This document shows positions 37,522 to 46,707 of a stretch of 64,000 bases of DNA, one piece after another (the stretch's first letter is position 1; each line of letters starts with the position of its first letter). The position numbers and the translations under genes are program-made. The DNA is taken from NCBI RefSeq assembly GCF_001636295.1, contig NZ_CP014209.1:3224001-3288000 (forward strand). The letters are read 5' to 3'. The DNA comes from Isoptericola dokdonensis DS-3. GTDB lineage: Bacteria; Actinomycetota; Actinomycetes; Actinomycetales; Cellulomonadaceae. The notes under the pieces are model-generated. The model saw nothing but the letters and a program-made list of their open reading frames with translations, did not search any database and had not been told where the DNA came from.

Positions 37522-37995
37522 GTGCGCCGCACCCGGGTCCGCACGCTCGCCGGGCTGACGATCCTCGTCGCCGTCGGCGGCGCGGCGATCCTGCGCCTGC
37601 TGGAGGGTCGTGGCACCTACCTGCCCGGTGCCGCCTGGGTCGAGGTCGTCGCGCTCGTCCTGCTGGCAGGCCTGGTCCTGTGGGCCGGGTGGGGCGTGCG
37701 GGCCTACCTCAAGGGCGACCGGCCCGAGCTCGACGGCCTGCGCGCCGCACGGACCTTCGCGATGGCCAAGGCCGCCGCGTACACGGGCGCGCTCCTCGCC
37801 GGCCGGTACGCCGCCGCGGTGATCGTCGTCCTGCCCCAGCTCGAGGTCGAGGCGCGCCGCGCCCAGGCGGTCGTGTCCGGCGTCGCCGTGGTCGCCGCGG
37901 TCGGCCTCGCCGTCGTCGGGCTCGTCGTGGAGAAGTTCTGCCAGCTGCCGCCGCCCGAGGACGGCGCCGAGGACGCCGAGCCGCTGGCCTCCTGA
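37522..37995 (+). CDS. DUF3180 membrane protein
   Basis: 157-aa actinobacterial membrane protein with four predicted helices (about 8-25, 34-52, 75-100, 110-130). The middle carries a conserved pattern, RTFAMAKAAAYTGALLAGRYAA, typical of DUF3180. The gene follows the FolB-FolK stop by 1 bp, the same position the homologue (Rv3605c) holds in M. tuberculosis. Function unknown, although linkage to folate genes is conserved. Confidence 0.9.
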   Translation: MRRTRVRTLAGLTILVAVGGAAILRLLEGRGTYLPGAAWVEVVALVLLAGLVLWAGWGVRAYLKGDRPELDGLRAARTFAMAKAAAYTGALLAGRYAAAVIVVLPQLEVEARRAQAVVSGVAVVAAVGLAVVGLVVEKFCQLPPPEDGAEDAEPLAS

Positions 37996-38076
37996 GGACG
38001 GCGGAGCCTTGGGTGGCTGTCGCGACCTCGAACCAGTGGCATCAGGGGTATCTGACGCCCTGACCAGCATCGATGG

Positions 38077-38106
38077 TTGACCCGGTCCCACATGTGTCGC
38101 TAGTTT
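38077..38106 (+). promoter_or_regulatory. Sigma-70-type promoter of the peptide/ABC cassette
   Basis: TTGACC (38077-38082), an 18-bp spacer and TAGTTT (38101-38106), one of the best -35/-10 pairs in the window. It opens a transcript with a leader of about 75 nt holding the 19-bp tandem repeat. Confidence 0.7.
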
Positions 38107-38120
38107 GTGGCCGCAACGAC

Positions 38121-38178
38121 GGGGCGCTCCGCAAGACCAGGGGCGCTCCGCAAGACCAGGGGCGCTCCGCAACAGAAG
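38121..38178 (+). repeat. Three 19-bp direct repeats in the cassette leader
   Basis: Unit GGGGCGCTCCGCAAGACCA occurs at 38121 and 38140 without change, and at 38159 with a diverged end. It lies between the promoter and the ribosome site of the small peptide gene. Its GGGGCGCTCC core could be an RNA structure or a protein-binding array. Confidence 0.85.
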
Positions 38179-38186
38179 GTGCAATG

Positions 38187-38525
38187 ATGCGCAATTCCTC
38201 TCGCCTGACGCTGGCGACCCTGATGGCCGCCGGACTCGTGATCACCGCCGGCGCGACATCGTCGCAGGCGGTCGAGGTCACTCTTCAGAGCGGGACCGCC
38301 GTGTGCACGGCCAACGCCACGAAGCCGTCGCTTGCCGCTTCGGCCTCGGCGTATGCGTGCCCGCTGGTCCAGGTCAACATCCGGTACAACCGACTCGGGA
38401 CGAACTACACCAACTACGGCGAACAAGATACGTACTCGTACGCGAAGGCGGGGACGTCGACGATCGTGTCCCGCGCGGTGCGCGCCAAGCTCGGCGGCAG
38501 CTGGTCCGCCTGGAAGACGTACTGA
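38187..38525 (+). CDS. Small secreted Tyr-rich peptide, putative bacteriocin-like product
   Basis: 112 aa. A Sec signal peptide is clear (Arg at 2 and 6, hydrophobic core 9-23, likely cut after SSQA at 28), leaving a mature 84-residue peptide. It has two cysteines (40 and 58), six Tyr in the second half (five of them between residues about 65 and 81) and a C-terminal GGSWSAWKTY. I found no certain family. The C-terminal Trp-Tyr pattern and the ABC neighbours recall lactococcin 972-type bacteriocins, but the match is weak. ATG 38187 (7 nt after AGAAGG) is preferred to ATG 38184. It leads a five-gene coupled operon: its stop overlaps the lipoprotein start (TGATG). Confidence 0.75.
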   Translation: MRNSSRLTLATLMAAGLVITAGATSSQAVEVTLQSGTAVCTANATKPSLAASASAYACPLVQVNIRYNRLGTNYTNYGEQDTYSYAKAGTSTIVSRAVRAKLGGSWSAWKTY

Positions 38526-39166
38526 TGGGTCGGCGGTCGGCCGCAGCCGTGGCGGTCCTGGCGATGGTGGTTCTGCCATCCGGCTGCACGGCACAGACCG
38601 AGCGGGCAGGCGCCGAGGTGCCGGAGCTGTGGCGCGCTCAGATCGACCAGGTGCTGGCCACGGACGACCCTGACGTGACCGTCGAGCACCGCGCGATCCT
38701 CGAGGACTACGCGGTCAGCGATGCCGAGTACCAAGGACTTCGCCAGGAGCTCTCCGACTGCCTCACGGATCACGGGATCGAGCACACCATGGACCCGGCC
38801 GGCGGGGGCCTGGAGACCGCAGACCTCCCCGGTGACGCCGAGGGGTCCCAGACGATGGAGCTGTCGACCGCCTGCATGGACGGCACGACAGGCCCGGTGG
38901 AGTCGATCTACCTCGGTATGCGGGAGAACCCCGAAGGGCTCGGCCAGGGTGAGGCCCTGCGACGCTGCCTGGACGACGCGGACGCCACGGAGTACGCGGG
39001 TGTCTCGGAGGACGAGCTGGAGCGGTTGATCACGACGGCGGAGCTGAAGCCGACGACGGCGGAGGCCCAGCTCTGCACCATGGACCCGTTCGGCTCGCAA
39101 GGAGTCTCGCTCGACGTCGCGCGTCAGGTCCTGGACCAGGAGCAGCGCGAGGTCGTCGACGAGTGA
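38525..39166 (+). CDS. Lipoprotein of the peptide/ABC cassette
   Basis: 213 aa. A lipobox LPSGC places lipidation at Cys21 after a short signal peptide. The mature part is acidic and helix-rich, with four further Cys (LSDCLTD, TACMDG, LRRCLDD, QLCTMD) that could form two disulfides. No known domain is recognised. Its stop overlaps the next start (GTGA). By position it may bind or neutralise the exported peptide, or serve as an immunity or chaperone protein at the membrane; this is inference. Confidence 0.75.
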   Translation: MGRRSAAAVAVLAMVVLPSGCTAQTERAGAEVPELWRAQIDQVLATDDPDVTVEHRAILEDYAVSDAEYQGLRQELSDCLTDHGIEHTMDPAGGGLETADLPGDAEGSQTMELSTACMDGTTGPVESIYLGMRENPEGLGQGEALRRCLDDADATEYAGVSEDELERLITTAELKPTTAEAQLCTMDPFGSQGVSLDVARQVLDQEQREVVDE

Positions 39167-40188
39167 CGAAGAGATCCCGGGTTCGGGTGAGCGTCGCGGC
39201 GGCGCTGCTCGCCGCCGTGGCGCTCGTCGCCGCCGGCGCCGTGGCCGCACTCCTGCTGCTGCCCGGCCCGGCCGCGGGCACGCCGGAGGTGCAGGTCGGC
39301 GGTAGCGCCGTCCGCGTGACGACGGAGCCGTTCGACGGCGCACGACAGGTGTCGGTCACGGCCACGGTGGTGCCGTCCAAGACCCTGACGACCACCGAGA
39401 CCGGCCGGGTGACGGCGTCGGCCTGTTCGGCAGGACGAGAAGTTCGGTCCGGGGACGTGCTCCTCACCGTCGACGACCGCCCTCTGCTTGCTCTCGCCAC
39501 GGACGTCCCGCTCTGGCGAGACCTCGGATCCGGCGCGCAGGGTGAGGACGTCCGGGCGGTGCAGACCGAGCTCGTGCGACTGGGCCACGACCTCGTGCCG
39601 GACGGCGACTACGGGCCGGCGACGCGCGCCGTCGTCCGCGAGATCCAGGAGGCCGTGGGCGTCGTGCGGCCGGACGGCTACCTCGCTGCCGCCGCTGTGG
39701 TGTGGCTGCCTCATCCCGCCGTCACGGTCTCGGAGTGTCTGCTCGGCGTGGGTGATCCCACCGGTGACGGGCAGGTCGCGACGGTCGCCGGTGGCTTGAC
39801 CGCCCTGACCGTCGTCGAGCCACCAGGGGAGGGCTGGGTCGTCCGGCTCGACGGGACGACGGGTGCGGTCGACGCCGACGGCATCGTGCGCGACGCGGAG
39901 CTGCTCGCCGTCGCAGCCCAGAGCGAGCCGTACCTCCTGAGCCAGGAGGACGGCACGAACCGGTTCACGGTCGAGCTCGCCCTCGCCCAGGAGGTCGACG
40001 TCGCGGTGCTGCCACCGTCGGCGGTCGTCGCGACCGGCGACGGGAGGGGGTGCGTCCGCTCCGCCGACGGGGATTCCCGCACGGTCGAGGTGGTCGCGTC
40101 GTCGCTGGGGCAGACGATGGTGACCTTCGTCGGGGGGCCGCCTCCGCCGTCGGTCCTCGTGCGGCCTGACGACCGCACGACCTGCTGA
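39163..40188 (+). CDS. Membrane adaptor with peptidoglycan-binding domain
   Basis: 341 aa. One N-terminal membrane helix (about 10-34) is followed by an HlyD/MacA-like lead (VSVTATVVPSKTLTTTETGRVT) and a PG_binding_1 domain (about 120-165; GAQGEDVRAVQTELVRLGHD, then PDGDYGPATRAVVREIQ). The rest is beta-rich with a late DGRGCVRSADG segment. Such adaptors in Gram-positive bacteria tie ABC exporters to the cell wall. It sits between the lipoprotein and ABC genes with overlapping stop/start codons on both sides. Confidence 0.85.
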   Translation: MTKRSRVRVSVAAALLAAVALVAAGAVAALLLLPGPAAGTPEVQVGGSAVRVTTEPFDGARQVSVTATVVPSKTLTTTETGRVTASACSAGREVRSGDVLLTVDDRPLLALATDVPLWRDLGSGAQGEDVRAVQTELVRLGHDLVPDGDYGPATRAVVREIQEAVGVVRPDGYLAAAAVVWLPHPAVTVSECLLGVGDPTGDGQVATVAGGLTALTVVEPPGEGWVVRLDGTTGAVDADGIVRDAELLAVAAQSEPYLLSQEDGTNRFTVELALAQEVDVAVLPPSAVVATGDGRGCVRSADGDSRTVEVVASSLGQTMVTFVGGPPPPSVLVRPDDRTTC

Positions 40189-40823
40189 TGGTCTCGGTGA
40201 GTGCCACCGGACTCGCCCACCGGTTCGGCTCGTCGGCGTACCTTTTCGACGGTCTCGACCTGGAGGTGCGGGCGGGGGAGGTCGTGGCCCTGGTCGGGCC
40301 GTCCGGTTCGGGCAAGTCGACGCTGTTGTCGATCCTGGCCGGCTGGGTCACGCCGACCCGCGGGCAGGTGGTCCACCACGGCATCGCGCGGACAGGATGG
40401 GTGTTCCAGAACCCCCACGGCTCCCCGCGCCGCAGCGCGTTGGACCACGTCGTGCTGCCGCTGCTGGCGCACGGACGGACGCGCCGCGCCGCGGAGCCGG
40501 AGGCCCACGAGATCATGGCGCGGTTCGACGTCGAGGGTGTCGCCGACCGACCGTTCCGGGCGCTGTCCGGTGGCGAGGCGCAACGCCTGATGCTGGCTCG
40601 CGCCGTGGCCACCGCCCCGGACCTGCTGCTGGTCGACGAGCCGACGGCGCAGCTCGACCTCGCGACGTCGGCCACGGTGAACCGGGTCCTGGCGCAGGTG
40701 GGTCGCAACGCGACCGCGGTCGTCGTGGCGACGCACGACCCCGCCACCCGGGAGGCGTGCACCCGCGTGATCGACCTCGCGGACCACATGCCCGCCATGG
40801 GCGTGACGGGACCGGAGGCGTGA
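40188..40823 (+). CDS. ABC transporter ATP-binding protein (MacB/LolD type)
   Basis: 211-aa nucleotide-binding domain with all motifs intact: Walker A GPSGSGKST (37-45), Q-loop Gln74 in VFQNPHGS, signature LSGGEAQRL (126-134), Walker B LLLVDEP with Asp150-Glu151, and the H-loop His in VVATHDP. It groups by pattern with MacB/LolD-type exporters, which work with a four-helix permease and do not need the substrate to cross through the membrane in the usual way. Start and stop both overlap the neighbours (TGATG). Confidence 0.92.
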   Translation: MVSVSATGLAHRFGSSAYLFDGLDLEVRAGEVVALVGPSGSGKSTLLSILAGWVTPTRGQVVHHGIARTGWVFQNPHGSPRRSALDHVVLPLLAHGRTRRAAEPEAHEIMARFDVEGVADRPFRALSGGEAQRLMLARAVATAPDLLLVDEPTAQLDLATSATVNRVLAQVGRNATAVVVATHDPATREACTRVIDLADHMPAMGVTGPEA

Positions 40824-41914
40824 TGCGCGGCCGTTCTGTCATCGGTGAGGCCGTCCGCAACGTGACCGGCGGGACCACGCGGGCCTTGAGCGCAGCGCTG
40901 GTCTTCGTCGTCCTGGTGGGCGGCCTGGCCGTCGCCGACGCCCGTGTGCTCGTCGCGGTGTGGCAGAAGGCCGACGCCTTTCGGTCGGCGGGTGCCGCCG
41001 TCACGACGCTCGTCTCGGAGTCCGGCCCGGTCGTCGACGGGTCCCGCTGCGCCGCGCTGGTCGGCGCCGGAGGCCTCACCGGATCGGCTGCACTACGTCC
41101 GGGGGAACCGGTGCGTGCGGCGAACCTGCCGGACTCCGACCTGACGGTCTGGGAGGCGACCCCAGGCCTCGTGGCCGTCCTCGCCCGGGTGGCGCATCCC
41201 GTCAGCAGGCTGTCGTCGGACGACGAGTCCGGTGTCTGGGTCGCCGACGATCTCGCCGCGACGCTCGGAGCCCGAGCGGGCGACGGGATCCTCCTCGCCG
41301 ACGGCCGGACGATGCAGGTCGCCGGCGTCTATTCCTGGCCAGACGACGGGCGGGACCGCGTGCTGTCCTACGCCGTCGTCGTCCCGGTGGCTGCCGCCGG
41401 ATCCTTCGAACGCTGCTGGGCAGAAGCCTGGCCGGCCGACTCCGAGGCCGCAGGCCTGTTGTACTCCGTCGCCGCGCCGGGAGCCGAGGACGTCCAGGTG
41501 GGCCGGCTCAACGCGACGCTCGGGTCGGAGCTCGACGTGGCGGCCGAGATCGCCACGCGGCCGACGGCGCCGGCGCCGCTCGTGGCGGTGGCGGTCGGGC
41601 TGGTCCTGGGGTTCCTGCTGGTGCGTACGCGTCGGCTGGAGCTCGCCTCGGCGCTGCACGCCGGGGTGGCGAAGCCGTTCCTGGCCTGGCAGATCGTGCT
41701 GGAGACGGGTGCGTGGCTGCTGGCTGCGGTGCTCGTCGGGGCGGCCGCGACGGGGGTGGCGTCGCTGATGGGCAACCCTGAGCCCTTCGTCGGGACGTGG
41801 CTGGCCGCGGTCTCGACGGTCGTCGTCGGCGCGGCGGCCGTGCTCCTCGGCACGGCGGTCGGGGCGCTGGCGGTCAAGGAGGTGCACCTCTTCCGGTATT
41901 TCAAGGACCGCTGA
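40823..41914 (+). CDS. FtsX/MacB-like ABC permease
   Basis: 363 aa. Topology of the MacB/FtsX type: one N-terminal helix (about 20-42), a large outside domain (about 45-235), and three helices near the C-terminus (about 238-256, 273-297, 312-338). The outside domain has a loose MacB-periplasmic look (WVADDLAATLGARAGDGILLADG). It ends the five-gene cassette. Together with the ATPase and the wall-binding adaptor it would form a tripartite-like exporter or mechanotransmitter for the secreted peptide. Confidence 0.85.
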   Translation: MRGRSVIGEAVRNVTGGTTRALSAALVFVVLVGGLAVADARVLVAVWQKADAFRSAGAAVTTLVSESGPVVDGSRCAALVGAGGLTGSAALRPGEPVRAANLPDSDLTVWEATPGLVAVLARVAHPVSRLSSDDESGVWVADDLAATLGARAGDGILLADGRTMQVAGVYSWPDDGRDRVLSYAVVVPVAAAGSFERCWAEAWPADSEAAGLLYSVAAPGAEDVQVGRLNATLGSELDVAAEIATRPTAPAPLVAVAVGLVLGFLLVRTRRLELASALHAGVAKPFLAWQIVLETGAWLLAAVLVGAAATGVASLMGNPEPFVGTWLAAVSTVVVGAAAVLLGTAVGALAVKEVHLFRYFKDR

Positions 41915-41960
41915 CTGTGTCGTCGTGCGCCCTGCAGGTCTCGGCCAGAGCCAGGAATGA

Positions 41961-41966
41961 CAAGAT
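41961..41966 (+). promoter_or_regulatory. -10 element, leaderless promoter of the PH-domain gene pair
   Basis: CAAGAT, GGGCCC, then ATG 41973. Confidence 0.5.
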
Positions 41967-41972
41967 GGGCCC

Positions 41973-42497
41973 ATGAGCAGCACCGATCCCGTGGCCGACG
42001 ACACCGACGTCACACCCCGAGGGCCCTTCGAGCCCGCCGGGGTGGAGTGGACGCGCGTCTCGGACCGGCTGGTGCCGGTCCGCCTCCTCCTCACCGCGCT
42101 GTGGCTGGGCCTGCCCGCACTGGTGTGCGCGGTGCTGGCGGTGCTCCTGACGCCGTGGCTGTGGATCCCCGTGGCGGTGCTCGTGGTGCCGCTGGTGTGG
42201 GCGCTGCTGGTGATCCCGCGCCAGGTGCGCGCCCTCGGGTACGCCGAGCGCGACGACGACCTGCTCATCGTCAAGGGCATCCTGTTCCGTCAGCTCGTCG
42301 TGGTGCCGTACGGCCGGATGCAGTTCGTCGACGTCAACGCGGGCCCGCTGGCGCGCCGGTTCGGCATCGCGACCGTCCAGCTCCACACCGCGGCCGCGAG
42401 CTCCGACGCCGAGATCCCCGGACTCGCGCCGCAGGAGGCGGAGCGGCTGCGCGACCGTCTCACGGCGCGGGGCGAGGCGAAGCTGGCGGGCCTGTGA
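41973..42497 (+). CDS. PH domain-containing membrane protein (YdbS-like)
   Basis: 174 aa. Two helices (about 34-52 and 56-75) followed by a bacterial PH domain (bPH2/DUF304): LGYAERDDDLLIVKGILFR, VVPYGRMQFVDVNAGPLARRFG, and the end ATVQLHTAAASSDAEIPGL. Usually paired with a second, longer PH protein, as here. It restores the conserved synteny after the inserted cassette. Function unclear; the YdbST pair in Bacillus has been linked to resistance against an antimicrobial peptide. Confidence 0.88.
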   Translation: MSSTDPVADDTDVTPRGPFEPAGVEWTRVSDRLVPVRLLLTALWLGLPALVCAVLAVLLTPWLWIPVAVLVVPLVWALLVIPRQVRALGYAERDDDLLIVKGILFRQLVVVPYGRMQFVDVNAGPLARRFGIATVQLHTAAASSDAEIPGLAPQEAERLRDRLTARGEAKLAGL

Positions 42498-44173
42498 GCG
42501 GCGAGACCACCGGCACGACGCCGGAGCCTCCCGTCGACGACCGCCGGTGGCGGCGGGTGCACCCCGTCACCCCGCTGGTGCGGGCGTGGGCGGCCGTGGT
42601 GGCCCTGCTCTTCATCCTCGGGAACCAGGCGATCGACAGCATCGGGGTCGCGGGGGAGGTCGCCGGGCAGGTCGCCCGCTACTGGTGGGTGGGGCTGCTC
42701 GCGTTCGTGCTGTTCCTCGGGGTCGTGGTCGGGTTCACGGTGCTCGCCTGGCGCATGACCACGTACGCGGTGGACGACGACGCCGCGCACCTGCGTCAGG
42801 GCATCCTCTTCCGTCAGCAGCGGCACGCCCGGCTCGACCGGCTCCAGGCGGTCGACGTCCGCCAGCCGCTCGTGGCCCGGCTGTTCGGCCTGGCGGAGCT
42901 GTCCCTGGAGGTGGCGGGCGGCTCCGACTCGGCCGTGAGGATCGGGTTCCTGCGCCTGGACGACGCGAACCAGCTGCGCGCCGAGATCCTGGCCCGTGCG
43001 GCGGGCGTCAAGGCGCGCCGGGCCCGGGGACGGACCGACGTCGCGCCGGACCCGGAGGCCGCGGGCACCGCCGTGCCGGCCGCGGGCTCCGAGGAGAGCG
43101 CGGACGCCCCCGTCGGCACGACCGGCGACGACCGGACCGGCGCGACGGTCGCCGCGGCGCACACCGACGACGCGTCCCCCGTCACGGTGGACGCCGCCGT
43201 CGGGCACGTCCCCGGTCCGGACGGCGCCGGGCCCGCGGACCTCGACCTGCCCGCCGTGGAGGCGCCGGAGAACCAGGTCTACGAGGTGCCCCCCGGCCGG
43301 CTCGTCGTCTCGCTGCTGCGGCTGCCGGTGGTGTGGCTCATCCTGCTGGCGTTCGTCGGTCTGGGCGTCGCGGTGGGCGTGACCCGCAACTTCGGGCTGC
43401 TCGGCTCGGTGCTGCCCGGTCTGCTCGGTGGTGGCGCCTACCTGTTCAGCCGGTTCGCGGGGGAGTTCGGGTTCCGGGCGGCGATCTCGCCGGACGGCAT
43501 CCGGCTGCGCCACGGGCTGCTGGAGACGCGTGCCCAGACGATCCCGCCGGGTCGCGTGCAGGCGCTGTCCCTCACGCAGGGCTTCTGGTGGCGCGGCAAG
43601 GGCTGGTGGCGCGTCAAGGTGAACGTCGCCGGGTACGGCGTCGAGGGCACCGACACCCAGCACGTGCTGCTGCCCGTGGGCCCGCGCGACGAGGCGCTCA
43701 CCGCGCTGTGGCTCGTGCTGCCCGACCTGCGCACGGACGAGGTCGCACCCCTGCTCGACGAGGGACTGACCGGTGACGCCCGCTCCGACCGGACGTTCAC
43801 CACGAGCCCCCGTCGCGCCCGCCTGTTCGACCCGCTGAGCTGGCGGCGCAACGGGTACGCCGTCACGGACCGGGTGCTGCTGCTGCGCACCGGACGCCTC
43901 AGCCGCAGCCTCGTCGTCGTGCCGCACGAGCGCACCCAGTCCCTCGGCCTGGAGCAGGGTCCGTGGCAGCGCCGGCGCGGCGTCGCGACGTTCGCCGTGC
44001 ACTCCACGCCCGGCCCGGTCGCGCCCCGCGTGCCGCACCTCGACGACGCCGACGCCGCCGCGCTCATCGCCGCGCAGTCGGTGCGGGCCCGCACCGCCCG
44101 CGCCCACCAGGCCCCCGAGCGCTGGATGGAGGCGGTCGCGGAGCTCGCACCTGCCGGGACGGCGGCACCGTGA
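42494..44173 (+). CDS. PH domain-containing membrane protein (YdbT-like)
   Basis: 559 aa with three bPH2 repeats. The first membrane pair and PH domain are at about 30-170 ([21 protein letters not shown]). A low-complexity acidic insertion (about 175-255) follows, then a second set of helices with PH domain (about 275-410; [18 protein letters not shown]) and a third PH domain (about 440-530; [15 protein letters not shown]). Coupled to the shorter partner by a GTGA overlap, and to the DUF2520 gene by another. Likely a membrane complex of unknown role. Confidence 0.87.
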   Translation: MSGETTGTTPEPPVDDRRWRRVHPVTPLVRAWAAVVALLFILGNQAIDSIGVAGEVAGQVARYWWVGLLAFVLFLGVVVGFTVLAWRMTTYAVDDDAAHLRQGILFRQQRHARLDRLQAVDVRQPLVARLFGLAELSLEVAGGSDSAVRIGFLRLDDANQLRAEILARAAGVKARRARGRTDVAPDPEAAGTAVPAAGSEESADAPVGTTGDDRTGATVAAAHTDDASPVTVDAAVGHVPGPDGAGPADLDLPAVEAPENQVYEVPPGRLVVSLLRLPVVWLILLAFVGLGVAVGVTRNFGLLGSVLPGLLGGGAYLFSRFAGEFGFRAAISPDGIRLRHGLLETRAQTIPPGRVQALSLTQGFWWRGKGWWRVKVNVAGYGVEGTDTQHVLLPVGPRDEALTALWLVLPDLRTDEVAPLLDEGLTGDARSDRTFTTSPRRARLFDPLSWRRNGYAVTDRVLLLRTGRLSRSLVVVPHERTQSLGLEQGPWQRRRGVATFAVHSTPGPVAPRVPHLDDADAAALIAAQSVRARTARAHQAPERWMEAVAELAPAGTAAP

Positions 44174-45144
44174 CCGGGGTGCCGCCGTCGGCGACCCCCG
44201 CGGGGGACCCGGCGGCCCGGCCCGGCCGCCTCGGCGTCGGGATCATCGGTGCGGGCCGGGTCGGCGCCGTGCTGGGCAGCGCGCTGCGCTCCGCCGGGCA
44301 CGTCGTCGTCGGCGCCTCCGGGGTCTCCGCGGAGTCCCGCGAGCGCATCGCGACCCTGCTGCCCGGCGTCCCGCACCTGGAGGTCACCGAGGTCGTGGAG
44401 CGGGCCGAGCTCGTGCTGCTCGCCGTGCCCGACGACGCCCTCGGCGACCTCGTGGCGGGCCTGGCGGAGGTGGGTGCCTGGCAGGGCGGCCAGCTGGTCG
44501 TCCACACCTCCGGCCGGTACGGCGTCGACGTCCTGGAGCCCGCCCGGCGCGCGGGGGCCATCCCGCTCGCCGTGCACCCCGCCATGACGTTCTCCGGGAT
44601 GTCCCTCGACCTCGCCCGCCTGGAGGGCTGCACGTTCGCCGTCACCGCGCCCGCCGCCGTGCTGCCCATCGCGCAGGCGCTCGTGGTCGAGCTCGGCGGG
44701 GAGCCCGTCGTCGTCGCCGAGGAGGCGCGCGGGCTCTACCACGCCGCCCTCGCGCACGGCGCGAACCACCTCGTCGTCCTCGTCGCGCAGGCCGCCCAGG
44801 CCCTGGAGGCCGCGGGCGTCGAGCACCCCGGACGGGTCCTCGCACCGCTGCTCGGCGCCGCGCTCGACGGTGCGACCCGCGCCGCCGACCTGCGCGACGG
44901 CGTCGGGCCGGGAGCGATCTCCGCCCTCACCGGCCCCGTCTCGCGCGGGGACACCGGGACCGTCACGACCCACCTCGGTGTGCTCGGCGACCTCGCCGCC
45001 CGCACCGGGGCGACCGACGTCCCCGAGACCTACGCCATGCTCGCCCGCGGCGCCACCCGGCGCGCGCTCGCGAGCCATCGCCTCGACGCCGACGCCGCGC
45101 GACGTCTGCTCGACGTCCTCGACCTGCCGCAGGAGCAGCCATGA
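44170..45144 (+). CDS. Rossmann-fold oxidoreductase with DUF2520 domain
   Basis: 324 aa. N-terminal NAD(P)-binding motif [13 protein letters not shown] (about 23-35), then a catalytic-like segment ([28 protein letters not shown]) and a C-terminal all-helical DUF2520 domain. Resembles ketopantoate reductase and 6-phosphogluconate dehydrogenase-like enzymes. It is coupled to panC (ATGA), as is the homologue Rv3603c in M. tuberculosis, so a part in pantothenate synthesis, perhaps as a ketopantoate reductase, is plausible but unproven. Confidence 0.88.
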   Translation: MTGVPPSATPAGDPAARPGRLGVGIIGAGRVGAVLGSALRSAGHVVVGASGVSAESRERIATLLPGVPHLEVTEVVERAELVLLAVPDDALGDLVAGLAEVGAWQGGQLVVHTSGRYGVDVLEPARRAGAIPLAVHPAMTFSGMSLDLARLEGCTFAVTAPAAVLPIAQALVVELGGEPVVVAEEARGLYHAALAHGANHLVVLVAQAAQALEAAGVEHPGRVLAPLLGAALDGATRAADLRDGVGPGAISALTGPVSRGDTGTVTTHLGVLGDLAARTGATDVPETYAMLARGATRRALASHRLDADAARRLLDVLDLPQEQP

Positions 45145-46112
45145 CCGACGACACCCCGTCCCACGAACCGGCCCTCGGGGCCGCCACTCCCGGCCCCGCC
45201 GTGGTGAGCACGCGGGCGGACCTGCGCGACGCGCTCTCCGCGTGGACGCTCAGCGGCCCGGAGCCCACGGACCGCCGCGCCGTCGTGATGACGATGGGGG
45301 CGCTGCACGACGGGCACCTCGAGCTGGTGCGTCGCGCCCGCGAGGAGGCCGGGCCGACCGGTCAGGTCGTCGTGACGATCTTCGTCAACCCGCTGCAGTT
45401 CGGTGCCGGGGAGGACCTCGAGAAGTACCCGCGCGACCTGGACGGCGACGTCGCCCTGCTCGCCGGGGTGGGAGCGGACCTGGTGTTCGCGCCGACGCCG
45501 GACGTCGTCTACCCGGACGGCGACCCCGTGGTGCGCGTCAGCGCCGGCCGCATCGGCGAGGTGCTGGAGGGCGCCTTCCGTCCCGGCCACCTCGACGGCG
45601 TCCTCACCGTCGTGCTCAAGCTGCTCCAGCTCACCCGTCCCGACGTGGCGCTGTTCGGCCAGAAGGACGCCCAGCAGCTGCTGGCGGTGCGCCGCATGGC
45701 CCGCGACCTCGACCTGCCCGTCGAGGTCGTGGGCGTCCCGACCCGCCGAGAGGACGACGGCCTGGCCATGTCGTCCCGGAACGCGTACTTGTCGGCCTCC
45801 GAGCGGACCTCGGCGCTCGCGCTGTCGCAGGCGCTCGCGGGCGGGTCCCGGGAGGCGGCGGCCGGACGCGGCGTGGGGGCCGTCCTGGCGACGGCCTCGG
45901 GAATCCTCAACGCCGCCCCGGACGTTGTGGTGGACTACCTGGCGCTCGTCGACCCGGCTACCGTGGAAGAGGTGCCCGCCGAGCACACCGGCGACGCGCT
46001 GCTGCTGGTCGCGGCGCGCGTGGGCTCCACCCGACTGATCGACAACCAGGCCGTGGACGTCGCGCCCCCGCAGGAGGGCGACGCCGCAGGCCAGGAGGCA
46101 CATCGTGACTGA
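45141..46112 (+). CDS. panC: Pantothenate synthetase
   Basis: 323-aa class I ligase that joins pantoate and beta-alanine with ATP. Motifs: [10 protein letters not shown] (nucleotide-binding HxGH), FVNPLQFG (pantoate pocket), [10 protein letters not shown] and the KMSKS-equivalent AMSSRN. The ATG overlaps the preceding stop and the panD start overlaps this gene's end by 8 bp. Operon panC-panD supplies coenzyme A precursors. Confidence 0.96.
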   Translation: MTDDTPSHEPALGAATPGPAVVSTRADLRDALSAWTLSGPEPTDRRAVVMTMGALHDGHLELVRRAREEAGPTGQVVVTIFVNPLQFGAGEDLEKYPRDLDGDVALLAGVGADLVFAPTPDVVYPDGDPVVRVSAGRIGEVLEGAFRPGHLDGVLTVVLKLLQLTRPDVALFGQKDAQQLLAVRRMARDLDLPVEVVGVPTRREDDGLAMSSRNAYLSASERTSALALSQALAGGSREAAAGRGVGAVLATASGILNAAPDVVVDYLALVDPATVEEVPAEHTGDALLLVAARVGSTRLIDNQAVDVAPPQEGDAAGQEAHRD

Positions 46113-46707
46113 CGTGAACGCTTCGTCCGGCGCCGAGCACGGCGACCTCGGTGCTCACCGCGCGCCCGTGCGCCGGCCGGCGTCGCTCCAGCGACCCATG
46201 ATGATCGGCAAGATCCACCGTGCGACGGTGACCCAGGCCGACCTGCACTACGTGGGATCCATCACGGTCGACACCGACCTGCTGGACGCCGCGGACCTCG
46301 TCCCCGGCCAGCAGGTCGACGTCGTGGACGTGACGAACGGCGCGCGCCTGACGACGTACGTCATCCCCGGCGAGCCGGGTTCCGGGCAGATCAGCATCAA
46401 CGGCGCGGCCGCCCACCTGGTGAGCCCGGGCGACGTCGTCATCATCATCGCGTACGGCATGCTGTCCGACCGCGACGCCCGCACCTTCCTGCCGAACGTC
46501 GTGTTCGTCGACGGGGACAACCGCATCGTCGAGCTGCACGACGACCCGGGTCACGCCCCCGACGGCTACGGCCTGCTCGAGTCCGGCGTCCCCGCCGAGC
46601 CGTACCAGGCCGCCGGGCTGGTGCGCACCGCCGCCGGCCGTGCCGCGGCCGGCCTCGACGCCTCGGCGGTCGCCGAGCTCGCCGACGCCGGTTCGACGGC
46701 TCGGTGA
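46105..46707 (+). CDS. panD: Aspartate 1-decarboxylase
   Basis: 200-aa pyruvoyl enzyme making beta-alanine for panC. The self-cleavage site is Gly51-Ser52 in YVGSIT, where Ser becomes the pyruvoyl group; the core [19 protein letters not shown] precedes it. Typical enzymes have cleavage at residue 24-25 and about 126-140 aa, so this one has about 27 extra N-terminal residues and a longer C-terminal tail. The GTG start is supported by AGGAGG six bases upstream, inside panC. An internal ATG at 46198 or 46201 would give a normal length. Confidence 0.93.
   Translation: MTDVNASSGAEHGDLGAHRAPVRRPASLQRPMMIGKIHRATVTQADLHYVGSITVDTDLLDAADLVPGQQVDVVDVTNGARLTTYVIPGEPGSGQISINGAAAHLVSPGDVVIIIAYGMLSDRDARTFLPNVVFVDGDNRIVELHDDPGHAPDGYGLLESGVPAEPYQAAGLVRTAAGRAAAGLDASAVAELADAGSTAR

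Noticed and set aside
38187..38525. Firm assignment of the peptide to the lactococcin 972 family
   Set aside because: Only a vague C-terminal resemblance and ABC neighbours; the conserved family pattern is not clear.
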